Of a DNA stretch of 64,000 bases, positions 1 to 11,370 are shown piece after piece. The notes beneath the pieces were generated by a model. The model was not told the DNA's origin, did no database searches, and worked only from the letters and a program-made list of their open reading frames with translations. Every line of letters starts with the position of its first letter. Position 1 is the first letter of the stretch. The stretch is from Cercozoa sp. M6MM (Eukaryota; Endomyxa: Ascetosporea): the NCBI GenBank assembly GCA_040357565.1, contig JBDODJ010000007.1, one strand, 5' to 3'. The translations under genes were made by a program, and so were the position numbers.

Positions 1-2
1 GT

Positions 3-50
<48 letters not shown>

Positions 51-60
51 NNNNNNNNNN

Positions 61-112
<52 letters not shown>

Positions 113-240
113 ACAGACACACAGACACAGACACAGACACACAGACACAGACACAGACACAGACACAGACACAGACACAGACACAGACACAGAAACAGAC
201 ACAGACACAGACACAGACACAGACACAGACACAGACACAC
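1..240. repeat. (CA)n/(CAGACA)n microsatellite with 10-N gap
   Basis: Pure CA to about position 107, interrupted by N at 51-60, then CAGACA variants to about 240. It lies in an intron of the minus-strand WH1 gene, so the sense strand carries (TG)n. Confidence 0.95.
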
Positions 241-276
241 ATGGCTACACTAACCAAATGACACACAGCAGGGTAC

Positions 277-867
277 CTGTGTAACATCTGGCTCAGCCAA
301 AAGAGGCTGGCCACTCAGTGCGGCCTTCATGGCCTGGTGGAACACGCCAAAGTCCTGCCCATCACACACACACAGTTGGTCTCCAAGCTCCCCCCCCCCC
401 CCCCGGATAGAAACAAGTACCTTGGCATCGAACAACTCAAGACCGCATACATCTGACGCTGTTTCGAAACTGCAAAAAAGCTCCGTCAGCTGCTGAAAGT
501 TCAATGCCTCGCCTACGATGGCACAAACACCCAGAGTCACACTATCCAATGTCATACCATCCAAAGTCAGATCGACACAAAGGCAAGCTTACATATCGGC
601 TCGCACAGCAGTTGCTTCCACGTGTGCAACTCGTGGATGCGTAGTGATGCCGTCGAATCCGGTGCACGTACAACGCACACGGCACCTTCAATGCCCGAAG
701 GCTGCCAGGCACCTAACACACGCACATAGAACAACCGAGAAAACACATATACGCATAGACAGGTTACCATTAGGAGCAATGTGCATTCGACACAGTGCGC
801 TGCCGCATAGCAGGCTGGGAGACAGCGTTCGCGCTAGCGCGCTTTTGTCCTCCTTGTAGAAGGACAT
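277..867 (-). CDS. WH1/EVH1-domain (WASP-like) protein, N-terminal part
   Basis: Four exons read leftwards from an ATG at 867; the last visible exon ends at a gtaccc donor at 276 and the gene continues beyond the left edge. Visible introns start gtaacc, gtaagc and gtactt and end tag or cag. The joined product of about 130 residues has the WH1/EVH1 signature: a GAW...G.EGAVCVV core strand, a middle segment with W-K-Q-LLCEP, then F-SFET...CGLELFD and a C-terminal helix FGVFHQAMKAAL. This resembles the N-terminal domain of WASP more than that of Ena/VASP, because it starts almost at the initiator Met. WH1 domains bind proline-rich partners, and in WASP they link to Arp2/3-driven actin assembly. 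The polyproline and VCA parts that would prove WASP identity are outside the window. A polyC/polyG run at about 391-405 lies in the last visible intron. An Ena/VASP or Spred-type protein remains possible. Confidence 0.6.
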
Positions 868-1708
868 GAGCTGGACCTACAGGGATACAACGTACAAACC
901 AAAAAGAACTGCCGCGGAGTCACGCGACGAAGATAATAATAAATGCAGTTTCTCTGTATGACTACATGCCCAAACGATCATCACCTAACAGTACAGTCGT
1001 TCACTCTGGTCCAGAGTGCCTTTGGCGAACTGCTTGCGCCCAGTCGAAATCGCCGGCCCGGGACTCGTCCTTCCGGACTGAAACATCGAGACTATCTTTA
1101 AAAAAACGCTGACTTCGTCCACACTGCTTCAGCTCATAGCCACGTGTGTGTGGAGACAATTTAGCTTCCACTCGCGCGGACACGTGAGTGGTGTTAAAAG
1201 AGGGATTTATTTTTGGTCCTCGGCAAAAGGCTCGAGCTCGACCAGCCGACCCTCTCCAGCGGTAGGTCACGTTGTATCATACGATGACCTGATACGGACA
1301 AGCTTGAAGTAGTGCCACTGGATTTCGTTTTGTAACAAGAATGGCCGCTGGGTGTGGCACTTTTTCCCGAGTTCGATCGTTTTTGTGGTTGATCTGTTTG
1401 TGCGCGTGCTCGATTTGAATGCTGGGCAGTGCGGACGCTCCCTGCTGTGTTTGTTTGGTTGCCGTTTCTCCAGGCAGTGCGTGCGTTTCTGGTCGGCCTT
1501 TGTGCACTGTTCTGTGTATCTTGTGTGTGTGTGTGTGTGTGTGTGTCAACTGACCGTGGCTTGCTTGGCTGTGTGTATGCGAGTTCTTGCTGCAGGCACT
1601 GCTCGCGGAGTTCGTATGAACGAGCGTTCGCCTCGACAGCGTCGTCCTCGCGTAATATCAAGACAGGTAGTCCCACGCACTATTCACCTAGCATCATAGG
1701 CACCACAT
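868..1708. promoter_or_regulatory. head-to-head intergenic region, WH1 gene and phosphatase
   Basis: The region lies between the divergent starts at 867 (-) and 1709 (+). It holds a short (TG)n run at about 1526-1547 and no open frame with family support. It probably contains both promoters and 5' leaders. No TATA box or other motif stands out. Confidence 0.4.
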
Positions 1709-3251
1709 ATGATGACTGGTCTGCCTGTGTCCAACACACAGGGACAGGAGGACGCACCACCGCTTAAGTCGCGCCGACTGATGCCGTCTTCGACGCTGGA
1801 GGAGTCGCTGCAGGACGTGACCACGTCGTCGGCCGCCACAACGTCATCGTACTCGCCATCGCCGTCGCTGATGCAGGACGAGCCAGCGGCCCAGAAGGAG
1901 TCGTCGCATGCCAGTGAGGAGACTGCAACAGCAACCACAACCACAACCACAACGACGGCGAAAACCTCCAGTACCGACAGCGAGTTCTACACGGCGTCGC
2001 ACCTGTCGGCGCACATCGTGGCCAACCTACAGTCCCCGATCGCAAGCATAGCACGTCGTCTGCCTCACGACACTGCCGTACCCATTGCCCTTAGCCTATT
2101 GCCCTTAAGCCTGCTCGTGTCCACTTATCGCTTGAACGACCTGTGTCTCGCAGAGAAGTGCCGTGTCCTCGCAGAGTGTAACACCGCGACGGAGGAAGAG
2201 CGAGGAACTCGACGTGAAGGACATGGCACGCCGTACGCTGCGCGGACTGCACATCGACACGGCCGCCGAGAGCACGGCCGAGTCGCTGAGTGCGCCGGCC
2301 ACGTCGCACCTGGCGTCCTCATCTCCGTTCTCAGAGGAGAGAGAGACCGCAGCTGCCGCCGAGACGACTGTGCCTGTGTCGCCGGTGATACCGGCCGCCA
2401 GCGACAGCGGCGTCATGTTCTCGCCGGCACTGTGGCGCGAGGACTCGGCCGGCCAGGTGACACCGCCGACGCCGCCGCTGCCGGCACCGGTGCTGCCGCC
2501 GACACCGCCGCTACACCCGGTGGTGACACCCCAGGAGGCTCCATCCCAGGAGGCTCCATCCCAGGGGACTTTATCCCAGGGGACCGTATCCCAGGAGACC
2601 GTATCCCAAGAGGTCCCATCCCAGGAGACTCCATCGCAGGAGACTCTTCCCCGTGAGGCTTCGCCTCAGGCGACGCAAGAGTCCGGAACCGTTGCGGCCA
2701 GCACTGTCAGTCGCCAGCGCCGCCAGCTGCGCGTGCGTGACATGACTCTCGACCAGCGACTCGAGCACGTGCTCACTCATCCGCACTTCCGCATCGATAC
2801 TGAGGTAGACTCCGCGCTCCCACCTCCCTTTCCCCTGCCTCTTACCATACCCTTTACCCTCCTCCCTTCCCCACGCAGGAGGACATCGATGCCTTCTTGT
2901 TCATGCGCACGGTGCCGCAGCTGGTGTCGCGACGCAGTCCGCTCATCCAGCGGCCTCGGTCATCGGCGCTGCCGCCGCACCTGCGGCAGATGCGGCGCCT
3001 CCGCGCGGACGACATGAGGAAGAACACACTGGTGCTCGACCTGGACGAAACGCTGGTGCACTGTGCCATCGAGCCGATTCCGAATCCGGACGCGCGTTTT
3101 CCGGTCGACTTTGGCGGCATGCGGTACACGGTGTACGCGCGGCGTCGGCCCGGTTTCGCCGAGTTCCTCGAGCAAGTCAGTCAGTGGTTTGAGGTACTTG
3201 TGTGTGTCTGTGTGTGTGTCTGTGTGTGTGTCTGTGTGTGTGTGTCTGTGT

Positions 3252-3298
<47 letters not shown>

Positions 3299-4187
3299 TG
3301 TGTGTGTCTGTGTGTGTGTCTGTGTGTGTCTGTGTGTGTCTGTGTGTCTGTGTGTCTGTGTGTCTGTGTGTCTGTGTGTCTGTGTGTGTACTATGTGTGT
3401 GTACTATGTGTGTGTACTATGTGTGTGTGTACTACCTTGTGTGTACTACCTTGTGTGTACCTTGTGTACTACCTTGTGTGCTGTACTGTACAGATCGTGA
3501 TCTTCACGGCGTCGCAGCGCGTGTACGCTGACCGACTACTGGACACGTTCGATCCGGACCGACGGTGGACGCAGTGTGTTTCTCTGTCTGTCCTTGTGTC
3601 CATGTGTCTGTCCGTGTGTACCAGTAGCCAGGACTGGTTTGTACCTGTGTTGTGTGTGGACAGGAACCGAATCTTCCGCGACGCCTGTGTCATGGTGAGC
3701 GGCAACTTTCTCAAGGACCTCTCGGTGCTGCAGCGCGACCTGTCGCGTGTCGCCATCGTCGACAACTCACCTACGGCCTTTGCCTTCCAGGTATACTCAC
3801 TGTTGGGCGTTACGGGGGAGGGCTTACTGGACTCCTTGCTGTACACACAGGTTGACAACGGCATGCCGATCGAGAGTTGGTTCGACGACGAGAGCGACCG
3901 CGAACTTCTCGCGATGCTGCCCTTCCTGCGACGTCTGTCGGAGGTGAGACTACCTGTCGCTTCACACACACACACACACAGCTTTGCTCACTCTTACCCC
4001 CCCCCCCCAGGCGGACGATGTGCGACCGCTCATCCAGCAGAGGTACGGCCTGCGACGTTTCCTGGGCGCCATGCCGCCGTCGCGGGTGCTGCGCGAGGAA
4101 TTCACGCGCCGAGTATCTGGCTCTAGTTCCGGCAGCACCAATGCCAACACTCGCAACAACAACAACACCAGCAACAACGACATGTAG
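1709..4187 (+). CDS. CTD small phosphatase-like (HAD/NIF family) protein
   Basis: Seven exons in consistent phase (1709-2077, 2154-2804, 2879-3193, 3494-3573, 3664-3790, 3851-3943, 4011-4187) give 603 residues. The C-terminal third is an FCP1/SCP phosphatase domain: the catalytic DLDETLVHC motif, then YARRRPGFAEFLEQ, FTASQRVYADRLLD, RDACVM-SGNFLKDLSVL and IVDNSPTAF, the order seen in CTDSPL2/SCP/Dullard enzymes. These are Mg-dependent serine phosphatases acting on RNA polymerase II CTD, SMAD or lipin-pathway targets. The long N-terminus is low-complexity, rich in Ser/Thr, with a run of imperfect five-residue SQE-x-P repeats encoded by a 15-bp tandem repeat near 2530-2650. The length best matches CTDSPL2. 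The actual substrate cannot be told from sequence. An AATAAA at 4732 may be its poly(A) signal. Confidence 0.9.
2528..2655 (+). repeat. 15-bp coding minisatellite in phosphatase exon 2
   Basis: About eight imperfect copies of a 15-bp unit (cccaggaggctccat-like) encode SQEAP/SQGTL/SQETV variants. Copies stay in frame and diverge mostly at the fourth and fifth residues. Confidence 0.8.
3194..3490 (+). repeat. (TG)n-rich intron 3 of the phosphatase gene
   Basis: The whole intron is TG repeats with CTG interruptions, then GTACTATG and GTACTACCTT repeats before the acceptor tgtacag. It starts within a few bases of the donor. Confidence 0.95.
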
Positions 4188-5071
4188 CAAAAACGCACGT
4201 GCCCCCACTCACCTCGCTCAAACAACAGCAGTGTACCAAGAGAAAACCAACAAAGCCAACAGTGGGGGTGACCAGACCAAATCAACACACGCGCGCACAA
4301 TGAAACGAGTTTGTTGCCAGTCGCCGCACGAGCAGTCCACGGAACTGCCCAGTGTCATGAAGCGATCCCTGCACGCCAGGCGTGCGCAGTAGACGTCCAT
4401 TACCTAACGTCGAGTACCCCCATCATGATCATGATCGTATTTATCTCACATCTAACGTATTACTTGTCGATCTCGACTATTCTGGGGATCTGTCACCGAA
4501 CCAAGTCCAAGTCCTCCGCGCGGAAGATAACCTCAGTTTGATACAGCATGATCTGTTACCCTGACCTGCTGAGAGCTTCAGTAGATTGGTGGAACAGCTG
4601 TGGTAGAGCAGGGAAGCTTTGAGCAAGCCTTTGCAGCTGAACTCAAAGAAGGGCTCCGGACCAGGTAATCTGATCTCTCCAGAGCACTGCAGTTGTCTCC
4701 GCTTTTCTTCTTTCTTCCTTCACGCGAACTCAATAAAGAAGAATTCTGACGGGGTGTCGCTCCGTTCACCAGTGGACACTAGTATTCGTAAGCACTACAC
4801 ATCCATGTGTCGAACTGGGGCGCTGCGCACTCAAAATACACATAAACACAGCAGTGAGCGCAAGAACTTGAAGCAGTAGACAGCAACGCACAACTCAGAA
4901 GGAGCTGCTCGACTCGCATCGACGCCGGTCGTGGCACCACTGTAGTCAGACGCAAGTAACACATATGAGATATCACGACAGTCAAAGGCAAGCGGGCAGG
5001 GTACCAGGCGACCGGTGCTGCGACGTGCTGCTGAAGTGAGCGTTGAGTCGTTTGTGTCCTTCCTCTGTGTG
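4188..5071. other. intergenic, convergent 3' ends
   Basis: This lies between the phosphatase stop (+) and the NF-X1 stop (-). It holds AATAAA at 4732-4737 on the plus strand. No supported gene was seen. Confidence 0.5.
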
Positions 5072-8000
5072 TCAACAGAAAAAGGTGTTGCTTTCAGTAC
5101 TTCGGTCAGCTTTGATCTGTGTGCGTGTACCAAACGAGTCAGCATCGTCGAACACGACAATGGAGGCAACGTCGGTGAGTGCATCCTGCAGCAGGCGTGT
5201 CCTGTCACCGTCACTGTCAGTGTGAGAATGCGCAACATCACTCTGCAGCAGCAGCAGCTCGGCTGGCGACACAAGGCGGCAAGACAGACCGTGCAGCACG
5301 GTGCCGACCTGCGTGTGCAGCTGCTGCAGCTCCAGTCGCGTGTGCAGGCCCTCGTGCCGCACCTCCAGAATGTGTCCTGTCGGCCACCCGCCGCCACTCG
5401 CGTTCTCCGTGTTGCCGTAGCCCGTACTCGAGGTACCATTACTGGTACTGTCCTGCACAAGGGACCCCTGTTGTAGCCATCCTTATTGTAGCCAACCCCC
5501 GGGAGAGAACCGACCTCGTCCTGTAGCACCTGCGACAGCAGTTTCTGGGGCGCACGCGACTTGCTCGTGCAGCGAATCTCGATGCCTGATCGCACACGTG
5601 ACCCCACTCACATGATCGCACACGTGGCCACTGAAGGCAGACACGTGGCTACACTCCCAGTGGATGAGTGGTACCTGTGTTGGTCACCTGCGACACCTGC
5701 GTCGACGTCGACATGTTGTAGAACGGCGCTCTGTGCCAGAATGGGAGAGAGGTCAACGAGGGAGGGGGTAGGGTAAGGGGTAAGGGGTAGAGGAGGGAGG
5801 GAATAAAGAAGGCTAACGCACATCTGCTTGAGGATCCACCGCTGGTCGGGATGCATGCGCTGCCGAATCACCGTCGTGCTCTAATCGCGCATGGACAAAA
5901 GAGACCGATAAAAGGAAACAATAAAAGAAACCGATAAACGAGACCGATAAAAGGGACCGATAAAAGGGACCGAGGTATCAATAGTTTGACTGGGTAAGTC
6001 AGTGTAGACGGTAAGCTTACGGTTCCAGTGGCGGCAAAGTCGCGTAGCACCTTGTCCAGGATCTCTTCGATCTTGAGAATGAAACGACGGTGCGGTCGCG
6101 CTTGATTCACGAGTCTGCCGCGGCAGGATTGCGTTTGTACCCTTACCCTCACCCCTTGACCCCCTCCCCCCAGAGAAAGAGAAACTACGAGTGCGAGAAG
6201 GAGTGGTCGATGTGGAACAACTCGCGCAAACGGCGGTTTCGCTCGCTGCGCGCGCAGTCGTCGTTGCAGTCCAGCTGCACACAGACACACGTGCCAAGTG
6301 GTCACTGGGTCACTAGGTGGGTCACTGGGTCACTAGGTGGTCACTGGGTCACTCACTGGGTCACTCACTGGGTCACTAGTCACTTGGGAAGGTACCACAC
6401 GCGAGGCGCCTAGCTCGCGACACGGGCGCTGCAGGCGACGATGGCCGCACCGGCAGGTCAGAGTGACACTGTCAGTGCAGACGGTGTGATCGCACGTGTC
6501 CACCGTCGGGTGGCACGGCAGGCGGCACGCGTGGCCACATGGCATGCGCAGCAGGCACTGCTGGCCGCACGAGGCGTCGGCGCTCTGCGCGTCGTCGCAG
6601 GCACCGATATGACACGTGCGACGACACGTGTGCTTGCCTGCGATCAAGATGCGATCACTCAGAACAGTGGTCACTCAGATAGATCACAACGGTCACTCAG
6701 ATAGATCACAATGGTCACTCAGAAATCACTGAGAGATCGGGAGGAAACGGTACCGCACTGGCGCGGCTTGCCGCACACCTGGCCGCACGAGACGCGCTTG
6801 CTGCGACACGGCACGTTGGGCACCACCTGCGCTCATTTTGTTTGCGTCCGCGCGGATGGGGGGAGGGTACATCTGTACGGTACGTACCACGTTGTGACCG
6901 CCGGTGCAGACGCGATCGACGCGCAGCGAGCAGGGCGGACATGCGTCGGCGTGACACGTGCGTGGACACGGATGACCACACTCCTACGGTCACATACACA
7001 CGCAGTGATCACATGGGTCACTCAGTCGAGTGGACGGTGTGTGAGTGGTCACACTGGGCGGTCACGTGGGAGGGGGTAGTACCCGCGATCGCTGGCACGG
7101 CAGGCGGCAGACAGGCGGCGGTGTGCCGCACGGGTGCGCGCCGGGTCGGCGTTGCGCGCCACACGCACTGCCCACGTGTCCACTCAATGTGTGCACTCAG
7201 TGGTCACCCGTGTGGGTGACTCAGTGGTCACGTGGTGACTCAGAGCTACCAGGACAGGTCGCGCACGATGCGTCCGCACGGACGACACTGTCGCGAGTGG
7301 CACGCGTCCTCGCACTGGTGTCTATGCCACACATGCAACGGTTATTCTGATCAGTGATCGATCAGTGTTGATCACTGATCGATGAGTGATCATTATAGAG
7401 ACGGTGAGATGGTGTCTGTGTACCCACACGGGAGCGCCTTGTGACACACGCGCGTGCACTCGTGGTTGCCCTCGCAGCAGCGGCGACGACACTTGTGCCG
7501 CCCGCACGACAGCGCGCTCGTGCACTTGTGCTGACACCTGTGGGCACGTGTCAGAGTACACAACTCGTACAGTCAGTGGTCACTCACACGCGCACACCGA
7601 CACGTGCCAACCGTACCGGAAGCTGCCTGATGATCCGCACGGCGAGCGACGACTCGAACGACCACAGCGACACACCGTCTGCACGCAGGGGGTTAGGGTT
7701 AGGGTAGGGGGTAAAAGGGGGTGGGGTAAAGCTACCGTGGTCATGACGGTGCAGGGCGGGCACTCACCGTCGTGACACGTGGCCTGACACGTGTGATTGC
7801 CACAGGCGAGTTTCTTGCCGCACGTGCCGCCACACGACGGCAGCGGCGACTCACTGCGCACATGTGTGTGATGACTCTCCCAGTGCGCACGTGGCCCCAG
7901 TGAGCACGTGGCCCCAGTGAGCACGTGGCCCAGTGAGCACGTGGTCCCAGTGGTACCAAGTGGCGCGGAAGGCGAACTGCGTCAGTAGCACGTGTCCACC

Positions 8001-9431
8001 GGCGCATGGCTGCGGGAAGCACGGTGCACGAGCGCACGTGTGCACCGACCGCACGCAGGCGCGATCGATCAGTCGACCGAGATCGGCAGCACTCGCGCAC
8101 GTGCTTTGATCGGCCGCACTCGACTCACTGTGATCGATCAAACCGTCGCCGCGCAGATTCGACTCGGGTCGCACCGCCACCGTACGCACGTGCAGCGACG
8201 GTGCGTGGCACACCAGTTGGCACGTGTGCGTGCCGCACGACAACGACTCGTCGCACACGTGCTCGCACGACGCCGCGCGTTTCTGCCCATCGGGGGGGGG
8301 GGGGGGGGGGGGAAAACGGGGCGGGGGTAAAGGGTAGGGGTAGGAGTGGTACCCTGGCCTCGATGTCGCCGCATGTGACAGTGACGGTTTCGCGACCACA
8401 GCGACACGTGACTTGCACCTTTTCCTCGCACTGTGTGTTGGGGCAAGGGGGTGAAATGGGGGCCGGGAAAGATTGGGGTCAAGAGGGGGTCAAGAGGGGG
8501 TCAAGAGGGGGTCAAGAGGGGGGGTAAAAGAGGCGGTAAAATGGCATGTACAGGCGGGCAAGCGCCGGCGTGGCACGGCAGCGAACACACGTGTCGACAG
8601 TGACGGTGCCGCTGACCACAGGACTGACCACACGGAGGCAGTGATCGCGGCGCACTGCAGGCCACGTGGCGACTCGACTTGCCGCAGGGACAGCTGCGCA
8701 GTCACACACACACACACACACCGTCAGTCAGTGGTCACTCAGTCAGTGGTCAGTCAGTGGTCACACGTGCGTATCACATGGGTGGATACCGAGCCTTGGC
8801 GCCAGGTCGAGTGCAGGGCGGACACGGTCCTACACACACACACACACATATATGCCGACTGGTGACTGGAGACACGTGCCGACTGGTGACTGGAGACACG
8901 TGCCGACTGGAGGCACAGTGTGCGTGCGCAAATGGTACCAGGATGACACACGAGGGGACACTTGTGCGGACACTTCTCGCCACGTTTCTTGCTGCAGGGA
9001 CACAGAGGGGATAGAGGACGTAAACAGGGGAGGGGGGGTAAAGGGGGGGGGGTAAAGAGAAGGTAAAAAAGGGTCGCACCGACACATGGAGGTGCAGGCA
9101 TGAGGCAGTGCACTCGTCGATTCCTGCAGCACCTGTAGCCACACACATACACACATACATACATACATACACACATACACACACATAAACACAAGTCCAA
9201 AGAGGTACAGGACGGTACTAAATGGACACCTTCTTATGCGACGTGCGGCCACAAAAACACGTGGCTCCTTTCACTCCGCGGTGTTCTGCCTGGCAGGCTG
9301 CACACAACCTTGCCTTCTTTATTCACTTACAAGTACATACAAAGATACATATATTTATACATAGAGAGAGATATGAACAATACATATATATATATATATA
9401 TCTATAGATTTACATACATATATGCATATGT

Positions 9432-9464
<33 letters not shown>

Positions 9465-9615
9465 GTATAGACGTGCATAGATATGCAACATACCGGGACA
9501 TCGGAACTGCGAGTCGGGCGACTGCTTGGCCCATTGCTTGATGCACCGGTGGTGCAGTACCACGTGACACTGTCACTCAACCGATTCATTCAGTCTCTCT
9601 GCCCCCTCTCTCTAC

Positions 9616-9648
<33 letters not shown>

Positions 9649-10284
9649 CTCTTCCAACATCAGACTGAGAAGACAACTACCTGCGAGCACGTCCAAATCG
9701 CGTGCTTTGCGCGCACCAACTCGCAGCACACGGCGCACTCCATGGCGTCTGTCAAGCGTGATTTCAACTCAACTCAACTCAAAGCAACTCAACTCAACTC
9801 AACTCAACTCAACTTAACTCAAAGCAACTCAACTCAACTCAAAGCAACTCGCGCGATGACCAAAGCTTCGGTACCTTGGATAAGCGAAAGCGCGAGTTCG
9901 CGCGCGCGTTCGCTGAAACCGCCGAGCATGGCTGTGAGACAATACAAAAGACACGTTTTTCAGATCCATCCCAAAGCCATCGAGCAAAGCAAAAGGCAAA
10001 AGGCAAAAGCTACACGGGTCGAAAATCACAGGAGCTTTCGCTTCCTGCGACTGCGCTTTCGGCTGCTTCTTCTTCCGGTTTCGATTTCGCGAACGCTTCG
10101 CATTGTCTGGCTTGCTTTCGGATGTCTCGGTATTGGTCGGTGTCGCCTCTGCGGCACCGTCTGAGGCAGGCGATTTCTTTCGACGACGTCCGCGCGGACG
10201 ATGGCGTTTCTTCTTTTCGGCGCGTTCAACGCTGGTACTGCTTGTCTCTGGCACGAACGTCGGTGCTGCTGGCGAGAGAGACAT
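5072..10284 (-). CDS. NF-X1-type zinc finger protein (NFX1/FAP1/STC1 family)
   Basis: Many exons are read leftwards. Exon 1 (10284-10030) encodes a basic, Lys/Arg-rich N-terminus. Exon 2 (9767-9681) and exon 3 (9569-9494) carry a RING/PHD-like finger (ECAVCCELV ... CHVVLHHRCIKQWAK). Then at least a dozen NF-X1 fingers follow, of the form CPHKCPLVCHPG...CPPC, CGQSCGQRHRHCRHVC, CGGTCGKKLACGNHTCQATC, ECGHPCPRTCHADACPPC and GKHTCRRTCHIGAC. A conserved C-terminal block comes next (LDCNDDCARSERNRRLRE), followed by an R3H-like segment (FILKIEEILDKVL ... RMHPDQRWILKQM). The family acts as an E3 ligase and transcription or mRNA-binding regulator (human NFX1, yeast FAP1). The initiator at 10284 and the exon 1/2 junction (donor gtgatt, acceptor gttgag) are my best fit. 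Introns carry many minisatellites. Some middle exons (7900-8300) have uncertain boundaries. Confidence 0.92.
6298..6375. repeat. GTCACTGG/GTCACTAGG tandem repeat
   Basis: About eight short degenerate copies of gtcactgggtcactaggtg lie in an NF-X1 intron. Confidence 0.85.
7686..7713 (+). repeat. short TTAGGG-like array inside an intron
   Basis: Two perfect TTAGGG units plus degenerate flanking units (TTAGGGTAGGGGG). In the transcribed sense it reads CCCTAA-like, acting as a C-rich pyrimidine tract. Confidence 0.7.
7866..7956. repeat. GCACGTGGCCCCAGTGA minisatellite
   Basis: Four to five near-identical 16-18 bp units in an NF-X1 intron. Confidence 0.8.
8474..8522. repeat. GTCAAGAGGGG minisatellite
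   Basis: Four tandem copies of gtcaagagggg(g) lie in an NF-X1 intron. The sense strand is C-rich. Confidence 0.85.
8861..8910. repeat. 24-bp minisatellite, GCCGACTGGTGACTGGAGAC type
   Basis: Two full copies and one partial copy of gccgactggtgactggagacacgt in an NF-X1 intron. Confidence 0.85.
9345..9480. repeat. AT/ATAC-rich microsatellite
   Basis: Alternating TA with TACATA interruptions in an NF-X1 intron. Confidence 0.9.
9764..9850. repeat. AACTC pentanucleotide repeat
   Basis: Fifteen or so AACTC units with AAGCAACTC variants. It is the likely 3' end of NF-X1 intron 1, reading GAGTT on the sense strand and supplying the proposed acceptor gttgag. Confidence 0.9.
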
Positions 10285-11114
10285 CACACTCGTCGAGCAC
10301 ACAGAAAAAGACGGGAAGCTGCAAAGAACGACGTGGCGACGAAAGTGCACTAACCAGCGCGACACGAGCTTTTTCTCTGGTAACTCGTTAATACGCGGTA
10401 GCTACACTGCGCTACGCACACCACCGTGTTCATTCAGCTTGGGGAATAGTGGAGTGCTGGGGAAAAAGGGAAAAATAAATAGTACTAAAAATAATTGAAT
10501 AAATCTTAAGTTGGTTTTTGGAGATACTAGTAAGGCTCAGCAGCCAATTGAAACACAAGAATGTCGTATTTAGTTTCGTTCGGAGCCGAAGGCCGCCAAA
10601 TAAATAGAAGTGTTTGTGTGAATGTTGGTGTGGTGTGATTGTGATTGTTGTTTGTGACACGTCGTCATTGGCCCGAGCCGCACACGAGAAGAAAGAAAGA
10701 CACGCACGCCGCAGTCTCACACACGGCAGGGGACACACTCGGCAGTAGCGAGAGAGAAGACAACAGGGGGACAGAAAGACACCGACAAGACGCGACTACA
10801 AGAGTTGCCTTCTCTGCAAGCGAAAGCCGAAGCGAGCGTCGCTGTGATAGAGTTTCGATTGAGAGGAATTGTGTGAGTACAGTGTGTAGCATACAGCACA
10901 CAGCACGCCATGCGAATGTGAGTGTGCCTGTGTGGGAGTGTGAGTGAGACTGTAAGTGTTCATGCCAGAGGGGGGGGGGTGTGCAGACAAACGCATCGGG
11001 AAAGTTTGTTAGTGTGAGTGAGGGCACGAAGTGAGCGACTCCTTGCATTGCAGAAGCCATCAGCGAGAGTATTATTGTGACATGTGTGCCCCACCAGCAC
11101 ACACTGAAAATGCT
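10285..11114. other. intergenic, cyclin 3' end to NF-X1 5' end
   Basis: Both flanking genes are on the minus strand. It should contain the NF-X1 promoter and cyclin 3' UTR. No supported coding exon was seen. Confidence 0.4.
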
Positions 11115-11321
11115 TTAGCCGAACCTTCTGTACACAGACCACAGACACACGAGCATACACGAGAGCGTGGGAATATGCACAGAGTCCAATGGGCAAAAAA
11201 CGTACTGCGGCTGCGACCACTGCACACTGGCGTGCTGTTGCGACTGCTGCTGCGGCGCGTAGTCGGCGTAGCCGTACGGCGATTGCCGCCGTCTTTCCTG
11301 CTGCTGCGACACATTCAGCAT

Positions 11322-11370
<49 letters not shown>

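Noticed and set aside
250-564. Single uninterrupted open frame as a 104-residue gene
   Set aside because: It is made of two exons plus intron sequence of the WH1 gene; splice-aware reading gives a recognisable domain.
3194-3500. Long CV-repeat and TH-repeat open frames over TG/CA arrays (also 13439, 18315, 36745, 47569, 53709)
   Set aside because: These are translations of intronic microsatellites and N gaps, not proteins.
7686-7713. Interstitial telomere
   Set aside because: Only two perfect TTAGGG units within a transcribed intron, without subtelomeric features; treated as a simple repeat.
6298-8522. CRISPR-like array in the repeat-rich NF-X1 region
   Set aside because: Repeats are directly tandem, degenerate and without unique spacers, and lie in introns of a eukaryotic gene.
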